64,000 nt of DNA from DATFXM01 sp035315885 (GCA_035315885.1 DATFXM010000140.1:1-64000); one strand, 5' to 3'. Positions 35,617 to 45,025 are shown, numbered from the stretch's first letter. The notes: a model not told the origin generated them from the letters alone. A program made the numbers and translations.

Positions 35617-35862
35617 ACGTGACTCCTTCCGGTGAGTTCTTACGTGGCCTGAAAATAACTGGTTGTGAGCGCTAAAATCCGGCGGATTATATCCTTCGCA
35701 TTCTCAGACTGTCAATTCTGAAATATCAGAATGTGCACCACGAAAACCGATCGATTTGAGACAATTAGGCTGTGGAAGTTTCCGCGCTTGTCTTGGGTTC
35801 GACTTCAATGTTGATATGTGATGAGGCGAGATTGAATTGATGAAACGAGCAAGCCAAAAGAA

Positions 35863-37284
35863 ATGATGATCGAGCACGACGTAGTCCAATCCTTCCACTC
35901 GCCGGTGGTGCGTGTATTACTGGGAGCGCTTGCTGCCGGACTCATCTATGTACTCTGGAGAGAAGTCCGCAAGATCCCCGCGCGATTGTTCGCGCTGATG
36001 GCCATCGCCTTCGTAGATATGGTCGGATTGTTGATGATCGTTCCGCTTCTTCCGTTTTATGTGAAGGAGCTTGGCGGAACGGGGATAGGTGTGCTTGGCC
36101 GCCATGTTGGGGTGGGCACAATCACCGGAGTCATAATCGCTTCGTTCACAGTTGCTCAACTGCTAAGCGCGCCGGTATGGGGGCGGCTCTCGGATCGAGT
36201 AGGGCGCCGGCCGGTGCTTCTGATCGCGCTGGGGGCGTCGGGAGTCGCCTACTTGATCTTCGGCTTCGCGCAGTCGCTGGTTGTTCTTTTCTTGTCGCGA
36301 CTGGTGCAAGGTGCAGGTGGCGGCACCGTGGGAGTGATCCAAGCCTACGTCGCAGATTCGACCGATCCGAAGGACCGTGCCCGCGCGCTTGGCTGGCTTT
36401 CTGCGACTACGAATCTTGGTGTTGCGCTCGGGCCGGTACTCGGGTCTTTTGCCACTGCGATAGGCGAGCGAGATTTCTCAGGATCCGGAGGTGTGGATCT
36501 GGGGCGCGCGGCGCCGGGAATTCTCGCAGCGGCGCTCTGTTTTTTGAACGTGATTTTTGCCGCACGCTTTTTGCGCGAGCCGCGCGACGCGAAGGATCGC
36601 GTACATCCGGCGGAGTCGCGTCCGACGGAATCGCGTCCGACGTCCGTTCAAGCGATCTGGCGAGTGATTTCACATTCGAAGGAGCCTTCGTCGCGACTGA
36701 TATGGATCTACGCCATTGCAATTGGGGCGTTCCAGGGGACGTTCTCGGTGCTTGCGTTGTTTCTGAGCGTCCGTTTTCAGGTGACCAAACAGACGATTGG
36801 CTATTTTTTCATGTACGTCGGGTCGATCTCGGTATTCGCTCGGGTATTGCTGCTTGGGCGAGCGGTGGACCGATTCGGAGAGGCTAATTTGTCGCGCCTC
36901 GGACTGGTGTTGCTGGCCGGAGGAGTCATCGGCATGCCGCTTTCTTCGAACCTGGGAATGTTGGCGGTAGCGGTGGCGCTGATGCCCCTTGGAACAGCGT
37001 TCACTTTTCCTTGCGTAACAGCGCTGCTGTCTCGGGTGATTTCGCCCGAAGAGCGCGGGCTGTATATGGGAATGCAGCAGACGTACGGCGGAGTCGCGCG
37101 AATCATCGCGCCGCTGTTCTATGGCTGGTCGTTTGATTCACTCGGAGTGTCGTCGCCTTACTTCTTTTCTGCCGCGATCATTCTGGCGACGATCCCTCTT
37201 GGCTTCGGTTTGGATCAATATGCGCGACCGGCCGTTGCGGTTGGAGCGGCGGCCGGCAGCGAGGAGAGCCAAACAGCGGATTGA
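35863..37284 (+). CDS. MFS transporter (TetA-like drug/metabolite exporter class)
   Basis: 473 residues with an extra N-terminal helix (residues about 12-30) before the standard 12. The MFS signature between helices 2 and 3, GRLSDRVGRRPVLL, is present; motif C-like ALGPVLGSF lies in helix 5 and GRAVDRFGEANLSRLG in the centre. Close to the TetA/multidrug exporter group. No substrate can be inferred. It is downstream of the aromatic operon but has its own leader of about 250 bp, so it is not clearly part of it. Confidence 0.85.
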   Translation: MMIEHDVVQSFHSPVVRVLLGALAAGLIYVLWREVRKIPARLFALMAIAFVDMVGLLMIVPLLPFYVKELGGTGIGVLGRHVGVGTITGVIIASFTVAQLLSAPVWGRLSDRVGRRPVLLIALGASGVAYLIFGFAQSLVVLFLSRLVQGAGGGTVGVIQAYVADSTDPKDRARALGWLSATTNLGVALGPVLGSFATAIGERDFSGSGGVDLGRAAPGILAAALCFLNVIFAARFLREPRDAKDRVHPAESRPTESRPTSVQAIWRVISHSKEPSSRLIWIYAIAIGAFQGTFSVLALFLSVRFQVTKQTIGYFFMYVGSISVFARVLLLGRAVDRFGEANLSRLGLVLLAGGVIGMPLSSNLGMLAVAVALMPLGTAFTFPCVTALLSRVISPEERGLYMGMQQTYGGVARIIAPLFYGWSFDSLGVSSPYFFSAAIILATIPLGFGLDQYARPAVAVGAAAGSEESQTAD

Positions 37285-37366
37285 GTTCTGAGTGATGCGT
37301 CGCAGGCTCGGCATCATTACTCGCGCTTCCTTGTTCCGCCCAGATTAGTTTCTTTTGTGTCTGCAT

Positions 37367-37460
37367 CCTTGTAGAGTGTTGCAGCGTTCAGAAATTGATA
37401 CTCAGAACTCACAACTACAGAGTGCTGCAGCTTAGAAATTGATACTCAGAACTCAGAACT
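37367..37460. repeat. family A element with an internal direct repeat
   Basis: Two tandem copies of about 45 bp: TAGAGTGTTGCAGCGTTCAG and AGAGTGCTGCAGCTTAG are each followed by AAATTGATACTCAGAACTCA. The second copy ends 3 nt before the CAGGAGG ribosome site of the next gene, so it could affect its leader. Confidence 0.7.
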
Positions 37461-37475
37461 TCCCAGGAGGTTACT

Positions 37476-37976
37476 ATGAAAATGACGGAACTATTCAGCG
37501 CACAATTGGAGGCCGAGGCGAGTCGGACTCGTCGAGCCCTCGAGAAGGTACCCGAAGGACTCGACGATTGGAAACCTCACGAGAAATCGATGCCTTTCGG
37601 CCGGCTTGCCATGCTGGTGGCGAGAATGCCGGCGTGGATATCCTTGATCATCGGCCGTGACGACCTGACGCTCGGAGCGTCGGGTATGGATCAGCGTCCG
37701 CTGCGAACAAGTGCTGAGCTGGTACAGGCTCTTGATGAGGGCGTCGCAGGAGCGCGGCAGGCCCTCGAAAATACTACCGAGGAGCATTTGCAGAAACCTT
37801 GGAAGCTGCTGGTCTCCGGCCAGGTTGTGAGTGAGGAGCCTCGATACGTCGTACTGCGCGACACGTTCGCGCACCTTGCGCATCACCGCGGGCAGCTCAC
37901 CGTTTATCTGCGCCTGAACGATGTTCCGGTTCCGGCGATTTACGGACCGTCAGCCGACGAGAACAGCTTCGCTTGA
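37476..37976 (+). CDS. DinB-family protein
   Basis: 166 residues, with AGGAGG 6 nt upstream. Four-helix fold; the final helix FAHLAHHRGQLTVYLRL carries the HxxxHRGQ metal site. PHEKSMPFGRLAML replaces the usual first His segment: the expected His before the loop is missing (LAMLVARM), so the metal site may be incomplete. Function unknown; the neighbouring serine hydrolase starts about 100 nt downstream and the two may form a transcript. Confidence 0.8.
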   Translation: MKMTELFSAQLEAEASRTRRALEKVPEGLDDWKPHEKSMPFGRLAMLVARMPAWISLIIGRDDLTLGASGMDQRPLRTSAELVQALDEGVAGARQALENTTEEHLQKPWKLLVSGQVVSEEPRYVVLRDTFAHLAHHRGQLTVYLRLNDVPVPAIYGPSADENSFA

Positions 37977-38074
37977 TGATATTGCTGGCGGCATGCCCTG
38001 GGTGTCTGCGATCGTCCGACGGGTTATCGTTTTCCTACAAAGGGCTGAGACTGGCGCGGACTGCGAGGAAAAAG

Positions 38075-39409
38075 ATGGGAAAAACACACAGCAAGAGTCG
38101 AGCGCTTGCCCTGCTGATGCTGCTGTTTCTTGCATTCAGTTCCTATCGGACGCTGGCAGAGCGTCCGTCGAGCAAGGCCGGGGAACTTCCAGTAAGCAGT
38201 CCAGAATCCGTTGGGTTTTCTTCGGATCGCCTCGAACGGCTTCACGCGCTGATGCAGCAGACAGTTGATCAGAAGCAGTTGTCGGGCATCGTCACGATAC
38301 TCGCGCGACACGGGAAGATCGTTGACTATCGCGCGTACGGCAGTAAAGACCTGACGACAGGCGCTACGATGACCAAGGATACAATCTTCCGCGACTACTC
38401 AATGACTAAACCAGTCACTGCGGTTGCGATGATGATCCTGTATGAGCAGGGGAAGTGGCTTCCCTGGGATCGCATCTCGAAATTTGTTCCCGAGTTTAAG
38501 GATCTGAAAGTTTTTAAGGGTGTGGGACCGGACGGAAAGATGATCCTCGAGGACCCGGTACATCCTCCGACACTCGGCGAACTACTGACCCACACCGCAG
38601 GATTCACGTACGGGTTCTTCGGCAACAGCCCTGTAGACAAGATGTATCGCGATGAGCGCATTCTTCAATCACAGAATCTCCAGCAGATGATTGAAAAGCT
38701 TGCGAAGATCCCGCTCGCCTATCAGCCGGGCAAAGGGTGGATCTACAGCGTCTCGATGGACATCCAGGGTTACATCATCGAAAAGCTGTCCGGGCAATCG
38801 CTGCCGGATTTCATGGAGCAGAACATCTTCAAGCCCCTCGGCATGAAAGATGCTGGTTTCTTTGTTCCTAAGGAGAAGCGTGCACGTTTCGTGACGCTGT
38901 ATCGGACGAATGAGAAAGGTGAGCTTGTCGCTGACGGAACGCCTGGCTCACCTGCCGACTACGCCGAGCAGCCGGGGTTGCCTTCGGGAGGCGGCGGAAT
39001 GGTGTCGACCGCCGAGGACTACTTTCGATTTGCTCAGATGCTGTGCAATGGTGGCGAACTTGATGGCAAGCGGGTGCTGTCGCCCGCTTCGGTACGAATG
39101 ATGGGGTCGAACCATATAGCGGCCAGTTTGCTTACTGGTGAGTTCGGGATCGGTCAACACATGCTTCGGTCCGGGTTCGGATATGGGTACAACTGCGCGG
39201 TGGTGTACGACCCGCCGCAGGCGGGGCTGCCGGAAGGAAAAGGGACGTTCTTTTGGGACGGAGCTGCGGGCACGTGGTTCTGGGTTGATCCTACGAACGA
39301 TATTGTTTTTGTAGGGATGATACAGCGGTTTCTAGGCCCTGCCAGTCCGAACCTTGAATATCTGAGCCGCTCTGCTGTCTACCAGGCACTCGTGAAGCCG
39401 GGGATGTAA
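38075..39409 (+). CDS. exported serine hydrolase, class C beta-lactamase family
   Basis: About 444 residues from the ATG at 38,075 (GAGG 6 nt upstream); the frame extends to 37,973. Signal peptide then mature part. SxxK motif is SMTK (DYSMTKPVTAVAMM), second motif YSVS in WIYSVSMDIQGYI, and the third region FFWDGAAGTWFWVDP has Gly-Ala-Ala-Gly in place of KTG, as in esterase EstB-like members. It is therefore probably an esterase or peptidase, not a classic lactamase. A family A/D repeat array begins at its stop codon. Confidence 0.85.
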   Translation: MGKTHSKSRALALLMLLFLAFSSYRTLAERPSSKAGELPVSSPESVGFSSDRLERLHALMQQTVDQKQLSGIVTILARHGKIVDYRAYGSKDLTTGATMTKDTIFRDYSMTKPVTAVAMMILYEQGKWLPWDRISKFVPEFKDLKVFKGVGPDGKMILEDPVHPPTLGELLTHTAGFTYGFFGNSPVDKMYRDERILQSQNLQQMIEKLAKIPLAYQPGKGWIYSVSMDIQGYIIEKLSGQSLPDFMEQNIFKPLGMKDAGFFVPKEKRARFVTLYRTNEKGELVADGTPGSPADYAEQPGLPSGGGGMVSTAEDYFRFAQMLCNGGELDGKRVLSPASVRMMGSNHIAASLLTGEFGIGQHMLRSGFGYGYNCAVVYDPPQAGLPEGKGTFFWDGAAGTWFWVDPTNDIVFVGMIQRFLGPASPNLEYLSRSAVYQALVKPGM

Positions 39410-39736
39410 GCTGAGTGCTGAGTGCCGAGTTTTGAGTTCTGAGTTCTGAGTGCTGGGTTCTGATTGCTGATTGGTGAGTGCCGAGTGCTGAGTGCTGAGT
39501 TCTGAGTGCTGGGTCCTGAGTGCTGAGTTCTGAGTGCTGAGTGCTGGGTCCTGAGTGCCAACCCCGAAGGGGTTGCGTCGTTCAGCCCAGGGTTGCCGTC
39601 CACGGCTACCCTGGGTCGAATTGGTGAAGCTCCCGCAACCCTGAAGGGGTTGCGTCCGAAAGACTGAATTGATCGGCCCTTCCTCAACCCCTTCGGGGTT
39701 GTTACTCAGCACTCAGCACTCTTGTCCGCACTCAGC
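39407..39736. repeat. family A and D repeat array
   Basis: 39,407-39,556 is about twenty tandem heptamers CTGAGTG/CTGAGTT/CTGGGTC. Then CAACCCCGAAGGGGTTG hairpins (39,559-39,575, 39,639-39,651 region, 39,683-39,701), a CCCAGGGTTGCCGTCCACGG-CTACCCTGGG hairpin (39,587-39,616), and the complement of the A units at 39,703-39,736. No gene is present. It separates convergent genes and ends directly behind the stop of the MFS gene. Confidence 0.85.
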
Positions 39737-39741
39737 ACTGC

Positions 39742-40926
39742 TCAAGACTCTCCTTCCTCCACCGTAGCCGCGAAGACCAACGTGCCAATTATTCCGATGA
39801 TTCCCGCAGTGATGAATGGTACCTGCGGAGTGATCTTCCACAACAATCCTCCAATCGCCGCTGCAGGCGTTATCGACAGACTCCGAACCAGGTAATAAAG
39901 TCCGACCGACCGAGCCCTCATTTCCGGAACTGCGAAATCGACGATCATTGCTTTTCGAGCCGGCTCTCCAATCTCTCTCAGGCCGCCAATCACAAAAGCC
40001 AGTACCAACAATGCAAAGCTCGAACCTATGATTACCGCCAATGGAAAAAGCGCGAAACTAAGAAACGTGGCAATGACAAACGGCTTGCGCCCGATTCGAT
40101 CCGCGATCTTGCCTGCGGGAACATAAACCAGAATTGAAGTCGTCATCTGAATAGCCACGAGGGTGCCGTACCGCGCAAGAGTTGAATGGTGGACGTTGGT
40201 TACATAAAGAATTGTCAATACTCCGGTCATGCCTTCGCACGTCCGGATAATCACATCTGAAACCAGCAGGCGTTTGAGCGAGTCGTGAAACGATCGCCAA
40301 ACTCCGGTGATATTGGTCGATTCCGGAGCCTTCAATTTGATGTTGATTCCGAGTATGAGCATTGTAGTGACTGCTGCGAGCACCAGAGTGATAATCAGTC
40401 CCGCATGCACCCCGCGCACAATTCCTATCGAAGAAATCAGAGCCCCGCCCACGACTGGTGCAATGATGATGGGAATACGCTTCAGGATCGACTGCAGTGT
40501 AAAGCCCATCGCGCGCCTTGCCCGAGGCAGCGCGTCGCCGATTACCGCAAAGATCGCCGGCGAAGCCATGCTCTGCCACGCCATCACAAATCCTAGTCCA
40601 ACGAATACAAAGACCCACGAGGGACTAAAAAGGTAAATAACGTAGCCGACACAAGCGAGACTGATGAATATGAGGAAAGCTCGCCTCCGTCCGAGATGAT
40701 CGGCGAGCCATCCGCCGGGATACTGGTAAACTGCATCGAAGAAATCTTCCACCGTGCCGAACAGCCCGATAGCCGGTATGCCCGCTCCGAGCGCTTCGAG
40801 GTATTTCGGCAGGAACCTCTTCCATAGCTCTTCACCGAGACCGACAAGAAACACCGCCGCCGAGGCAATCGAGACATTGCGTTCGAGGCTGAGATAGTCC
40901 ACGACGCGCTGGCGCCAGTTGTTCAT
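39742..40926 (-). CDS. MFS transporter
   Basis: About 394 residues from MNNWRQRV at 40,926 (other in-frame starts at 40,944 and a TTG at 40,962; none has a strong ribosome site). Twelve helices predicted; the loop 2-3 motif is GGWLADHLGRRRAFL and the symmetric loop 8-9 motif is GKIADRIGRKPFVI. Helix 4-5 has SILKRIPIIIAPVVGG. The substrate is not recognisable. Its stop codon abuts a family A/D array; upstream lies another family A pair. Confidence 0.8.
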   Translation of the reverse strand: MNNWRQRVVDYLSLERNVSIASAAVFLVGLGEELWKRFLPKYLEALGAGIPAIGLFGTVEDFFDAVYQYPGGWLADHLGRRRAFLIFISLACVGYVIYLFSPSWVFVFVGLGFVMAWQSMASPAIFAVIGDALPRARRAMGFTLQSILKRIPIIIAPVVGGALISSIGIVRGVHAGLIITLVLAAVTTMLILGINIKLKAPESTNITGVWRSFHDSLKRLLVSDVIIRTCEGMTGVLTILYVTNVHHSTLARYGTLVAIQMTTSILVYVPAGKIADRIGRKPFVIATFLSFALFPLAVIIGSSFALLVLAFVIGGLREIGEPARKAMIVDFAVPEMRARSVGLYYLVRSLSITPAAAIGGLLWKITPQVPFITAGIIGIIGTLVFAATVEEGES

Positions 40927-41141
40927 TGTGATTTCGCGTTGCATATCAAATAAGACACTCAAGAGCTATCACTCGAACATTAATCCAAAAGAAAGGGCAA
41001 ATGAAAATTTACTCAGAATCGGATTTGAAAACGCCCGCTACTCGAGACCCCTATTGCCATTCGCCGCCCATTGAGCTGTCCAGTGACTTTTGACTGAGTA
41101 GTCGGCCGTTTGCGGTTTGCCGCGCCTGCCGACATTATTTA

Positions 41142-41240
41142 AGTTCTGGGTTCTGAGTCCTGAGTTCTGAGTACCGGACCGGTAGGGTACGACTAATGAG
41201 TTAATACTGTACTCAGGACTCAGAACTTAGAACTCAGAAG
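41142..41240. repeat. family A inverted repeat
   Basis: TTCTGGGTTCTGAGTCCTGAGTTCTGAGTAC-type left arm (41,144-41,174) and the complement GTACTCAGGACTCAGAACTTAGAACTCAGAA at 41,208-41,239, with a 33-nt unique loop. The rest of the 40,927-41,284 gap shows nothing else. Confidence 0.75.
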
Positions 41241-41284
41241 TTGTTCGCAGCGGAGTGCGCAATCACAAGGAGTTTGATCGTTTT

Positions 41285-42346
41285 ATGCACGCAATTGAAT
41301 TCATCAGCAATGAGTTATCTGAAACTGGAGACGCGCGTCAGCCTCAGGATGGTCTGGAACAGGCGGAAGCGCCGGAAGACCTTCTGGATGCCTATTCCCG
41401 CGCAGTGATCACCGCGGCTGAGAGGGTCAGCCCTTCGGTTGTCTACATTGAAGTGGAACAGCCTGTCAGAAGCAGGAGGACGAATATGCCTCGCGGCCCT
41501 CAGCGCGCGCGGGGCAGTGGTTCAGGGTTTGTATTTACGCCTGACGGTTTCATTTTGACAAACAGTCATGTGGTGCATGGAGCAACGAGCATTGCAGTCA
41601 CCGTGTCAGACGGGCGCAAGTACGACGCCGTGTTGATCGGCGACGATCCCGACACCGATCTGGCGGTGATCAGAATGAACGCGCCCAGCGTGGTGCCGGC
41701 TCATCTGGGCGAGGCTCAGAAGATTCGTGTTGGGCAACTGGTTGTGGCCATCGGAAACCCTTACGGTTTCCAGTACAGTGTCACCGCAGGAGTCGTGAGC
41801 GCTCTTGGGCGCTCGTTGCGAGCGCAGACCGGGAGGTTGATGGACGACGTGATTCAAACAGACGCCGCGCTCAACCCGGGCAACTCGGGCGGCCCTCTGG
41901 TCAATGCTCGCGGGGAGGTCATAGGCGTCAACACAGCGATGATTCTGCCGGCGCAGGGCATCTCCTTTGCGACGTCGATTGACACTGCCAAGTTCGTTGC
42001 CGGGCGACTGATTAGGTACGGCAAGGTGAGTCGAAGTTATATCGGCCTTGCGGGGCAGAATGTTCGGCTGCCACGCCGGATTGTGCGGTACTACAACCTT
42101 TCGGTTGAGAGTGGGATTCTGGTCGTATCATTTGAAGCCAACAGCCCCGCGAAACAAGGTGGAGCACGTGAGGGGGACATTATTATCGGCTTAGACGACC
42201 ATCCCACGGCCGGAATCGACGATCTTCATAAGCTGCTGACCGAGGATCGCATCGGTCACAGATCCCAGCTTGTCGTAATCAGAGGAACAGATAAGCTAAC
42301 CCTGGAGGTTGTGCCGCAAGAAACTCAACCACGAGCAGCAAACTAG
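41285..42346 (+). CDS. HtrA/DegP-like serine protease with PDZ domain, apparently cytoplasmic
   Basis: 353 residues from ATG 41,285 (AAGGAG 12 nt upstream; frame open to 41,255). Trypsin-like triad: His95 (TNSHVVHG), Asp125 (DPDTDLAVIR), Ser201 (NPGNSGGPL), counted from this ATG. A PDZ domain covers about residues 250-345 (GILVVSFEANSPAKQGGAREGD, the Gly-Ile-Leu carboxylate loop). There is no signal peptide or membrane anchor at the N-terminus, unlike most HtrA proteins, so it is probably cytoplasmic. It is alone, between repeats and a VOC gene. Confidence 0.88.
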   Translation: MHAIEFISNELSETGDARQPQDGLEQAEAPEDLLDAYSRAVITAAERVSPSVVYIEVEQPVRSRRTNMPRGPQRARGSGSGFVFTPDGFILTNSHVVHGATSIAVTVSDGRKYDAVLIGDDPDTDLAVIRMNAPSVVPAHLGEAQKIRVGQLVVAIGNPYGFQYSVTAGVVSALGRSLRAQTGRLMDDVIQTDAALNPGNSGGPLVNARGEVIGVNTAMILPAQGISFATSIDTAKFVAGRLIRYGKVSRSYIGLAGQNVRLPRRIVRYYNLSVESGILVVSFEANSPAKQGGAREGDIIIGLDDHPTAGIDDLHKLLTEDRIGHRSQLVVIRGTDKLTLEVVPQETQPRAAN

Positions 42347-42539
42347 TCATGAGGTTGCAACTGCATGGAATGCACTAGAGCGGGATTCTTCTTAATACGA
42401 GCCAGGCAAAAAAGGGCGAAGCTCCGTGTCGATATTCGGCCTTCTCATTCGATGTAATCATAGAGGGCCGGATCAGCCGTCTGAAAAGAGGGGTGCGAGA
42501 GCTGAATCAAAACCGACAACACAAAAGGAGATAGTCCCA

Positions 42540-43040
42540 ATGGCAACTGCAGAGAACACTCAATCGAGGCGCCAGAAGATTACGCCGTTTTTGTGGTTTG
42601 ACCATCAGGCTGAGGAGGCGGTCAATTTTTATTGCTCAATTTTCAAGAACTCGAAGGTCCTGAGCATCAGTCGTTTTAGCGAGTCAGGTCCGGGACCAGA
42701 AGGCAGCGTGATGATCGTGGTGTTTCAACTTGAGGGGCAGGAGTTCATAGCTCTGAATGGCGGACCACTCTTCAAGTTCACCGAGGCGATCTCGCTTTTT
42801 GTCGACTGCAAGACACAGGCTGAGGTAGACGGACTGTGGGAGCGGCTCACGGAAAGAGGAGAAGTACAGCAATGCGGTTGGCTGAAGGATAAGTATGGTT
42901 TGTCGTGGCAGATAGTCCCTACGATTCTGACTGGAATGTTGAACGACGCCAATCCGAAGAAAGTTAAGCGAGTCACTGAAGCTATGCTTCAGATGAAGAA
43001 GATCGACATCGAGGCCCTAAGGCACGCCTACGAAGGGTAG
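42540..43040 (+). CDS. VOC-family protein (PhnB / 3-demethylubiquinone-methyltransferase-like)
   Basis: 166 residues from the ATG at 42,540, with AAAAGGAG ending 9 nt before it. Motifs: KITPFLWFDHQAEEAVNFYCSIF, FIALNGGPLFKF, SLFVDCKTQAEVDGLWERL and GWLKDKYGLSWQIVP. The family is named after a methyltransferase but belongs to the vicinal-oxygen-chelate fold (PhnB-like); it may be a small metalloenzyme or binding protein. No functional context. The stop is followed by family A/D repeats. Confidence 0.85.
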   Translation: MATAENTQSRRQKITPFLWFDHQAEEAVNFYCSIFKNSKVLSISRFSESGPGPEGSVMIVVFQLEGQEFIALNGGPLFKFTEAISLFVDCKTQAEVDGLWERLTERGEVQQCGWLKDKYGLSWQIVPTILTGMLNDANPKKVKRVTEAMLQMKKIDIEALRHAYEG

Positions 43041-43046
43041 GGTAAG

Positions 43047-43206
43047 GAAATGCTGAGTGCTGAGTTCTGAGTAACAACCTCGAAGGGGTTGAAGATCGAA
43101 GCCCAGGGTTGCCGTCCGCGGCTACCCTGGGTACTCGTCATAGAAGTTTCCGCAACCCTGAACGGGCTGCGGAACCCTCGAAATCTCAAATCGCAAATCT
43201 CAAACG
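43047..43206. repeat. family A and D repeats
   Basis: GCTGAGTGCTGAGTTCTGAGT, then CAACCTCGAAGGGGTTG, CCCAGGGTTGCCGTCCGCGG with CTACCCTGGG, CAACCCTGAACGGGCTG, and a CTCAGCACTC complement at about 43,206. Same order and orientation as at 39,407-39,736. Confidence 0.8.
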
Positions 43207-43218
43207 CTCAGCACTCGC

Positions 43219-43632
43219 CTAAGGCTTGATTTGCTGCTGACGCTGATCCGTGTCAATCAACTTCAGGGATGTGCTGTTGCGCCACGCGGTCAATGAAGCG
43301 TAAGTCGGATTTGACTCGCCGCCCACCAGCACACCGGCTCCCAACTCCGTAGTCTCGATCTTCACGTTAGGACGACCCTTCGAACTTATCAGCCGAAGCA
43401 AAACTGTCTCCGGATATCCAGTAGTGCCGTCGGGCATCTTTACCTTGGGATCGGCGGGGATGACAGTTATGCTCGCGCGAATGCGGCCCTGATCATCCAC
43501 GATTTCCAGCGCGCGTCCGCGAAGCACCGGCGCGACTGAATCCGCTTCAACGCGACCCAGATTTGTGAGCACCAGCAGCAGAAAAGCCAAGTTTGCTATC
43601 GTCGCGGCGACTACCAGGCGATGAGTCTTCAT
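43219..43632 (-). CDS. small exported or membrane-anchored unknown protein
   Basis: 137 residues with an N-terminal hydrophobic segment (residues about 8-26) that may be a signal or anchor. The outer part contains APVLRGRALEIVDDQGRIRASI and PDGTTGYPETVLLRL, which I take to be an uncharacterised family of Acidobacteria with a beta-rich fold. Nothing catalytic is seen. It is divergent from the DNA ligase gene 141 nt away. Possibly surface or periplasmic. Confidence 0.55.
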   Translation of the reverse strand: MKTHRLVVAATIANLAFLLLVLTNLGRVEADSVAPVLRGRALEIVDDQGRIRASITVIPADPKVKMPDGTTGYPETVLLRLISSKGRPNVKIETTELGAGVLVGGESNPTYASLTAWRNSTSLKLIDTDQRQQQIKP

Positions 43633-43773
43633 AGTGGTCCTCCTTGCATCAAGTTCCGGACAACATTCTGAGTTCCCCTGTTAGACGGGGCAAGCCCACC
43701 AAATCTTTCATCGGATTCCAAGAAAAGTGCGCGGAACTTTTCTGCCCGCACGTCTACGTTATAGGATCAACTC

Positions 43774-44862
43774 GTGAATCTTCCCGTGAAACCGACGATC
43801 CTGCCGATGCTTGCCAAGCGAGTCGGCGAACTGCCATCAGCCGGTGATTATATCTTCGAACCAAAGTGGGATGGTTTTAGAGCCTTGGTCTTTCGCGATG
43901 AAGACGACATCCTCATCCAGAGTCGCGACGAGAAATCTCTGAATCGTTACTTCCCGGAGCTGCTCGAACCGCTCAAGTCGCAATTGCCTGGTCGCGTCGT
44001 GCTAGACGGCGAAATCGTCATCGCGAGAGAAAGCGGTCTGGAGTTTGATGCCCTCCAGCTCCGGATACACCCCGCGGCGTCGCGAGTGAAACTTCTTTCG
44101 AAAGAAATGCCGGCATCCATTGTGTTCTTTGATCTCCTCAGCCAAGGCGATGTGGATCTTCGCGACAGTCCGTTCCGCGACCGGCGAGTGAAACTCGAGT
44201 CCATTCTCGCGACCGCAGTATCGCCCATATACATCACACCCGCGACATCGGATCTGAGCAGGGCGGCGGACTGGTTTCGACGTTTCGAGGGGGCAGGTCT
44301 GGACGGCGTAATCGCGAAACCGGTCGACGGAAGATACGAGTCCAACAAACGCGTGATGCTCAAGGTCAAACACGAACGAGATTGCGACTGTGTGGTGGCG
44401 GGCTTTCGTTGGCATAAGAACAGCGAAGGCACAGCGGTAGGTTCACTTCTGCTCGGTCTTTTCGATGAGGCGGGCGCGCTCCAGCACGTAGGGGTGTGCG
44501 CCAGCTTCTCGCTGAGCAAGCGCCGCGAGCTGGTAAAGTTCCTTGCGCCATATCGCAAGAATGCACTTGAAGGGCATCCGTGGAAACGATGGGCAGAGTA
44601 TGCAGCTTCCGAAGGGCAGGTTGGGCGTCGAGTGCCTGGAGCACAGAGCAGGTGGAGTCAGGGCAAGGATCTGTCTTGGGAGCCTCTGCGCCCGGAGCTG
44701 GTCGTCGAAGTGGCCTACGATCACATGCAGGGCAGCCGTTTCCGCCACATAGCTCAGTTCAGGCGATGGCGCACTGACAAAAAGCCTTCGGACTGCACAT
44801 ACGAACAACTCGAAGTTGTAGCGCCTCAGGAACTCGCTGAGATCTTCTTGACGGAGCGGTGA
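43774..44862 (+). CDS. ATP-dependent DNA ligase (LigC/LigD ligase-domain type)
   Basis: 362 residues from a GTG. Adenylation Lys31 in FEPKWDGFRA (KxDG), then RVVLDGEIVI (motif III region), FFDLLSQGDVDL, DGVIAKPVDGRYES (motif IV) and RVMLKVKHERDCDCVVAG (motif V). An OB-fold region follows (SLLLGLFDEAGALQHVG ... LVVEVAYDHM). It is a freestanding ligase, not fused to a polymerase, and resembles LigC or the ligase part of LigD. A LigD-type polymerase gene is convergent just downstream, separated by 154 nt, so a split NHEJ set is likely. No Ku gene here. Confidence 0.9.
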   Translation: MNLPVKPTILPMLAKRVGELPSAGDYIFEPKWDGFRALVFRDEDDILIQSRDEKSLNRYFPELLEPLKSQLPGRVVLDGEIVIARESGLEFDALQLRIHPAASRVKLLSKEMPASIVFFDLLSQGDVDLRDSPFRDRRVKLESILATAVSPIYITPATSDLSRAADWFRRFEGAGLDGVIAKPVDGRYESNKRVMLKVKHERDCDCVVAGFRWHKNSEGTAVGSLLLGLFDEAGALQHVGVCASFSLSKRRELVKFLAPYRKNALEGHPWKRWAEYAASEGQVGRRVPGAQSRWSQGKDLSWEPLRPELVVEVAYDHMQGSRFRHIAQFRRWRTDKKPSDCTYEQLEVVAPQELAEIFLTER

Positions 44863-45025
44863 GGGGAAGGGCGACGCGGGGACGCGCAGAGGAGAGACGC
44901 GGGGACGCCAGACGCGGAGCGACTGAGAAGCTTCTGTGGACACATCCGAGTTCTGTTTGCCCCTTCGCCCATCCCCCCTTCTCTCCTCTCCGCGTCCCTC
45001 CTCCCGCGTCTCCGTGTCACTGCGT
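44863..45025. repeat. family C inverted repeat between convergent genes
   Basis: GACGCGGGGACGCGCAGAGGAGAGACGCGG-type arm (44,873-44,913) and the complement CTCCGCGTCCCTCC and CGCGTCTCCGTGTCACTGCG (44,990-45,024). The right arm supplies the stop codon of the polymerase gene. May act as a bidirectional terminator hairpin. Confidence 0.7.

Noticed and set aside
39407..39560. Possible CRISPR or satellite array
   Set aside because: Tandem heptamers without spacers; best seen as repeat family A.
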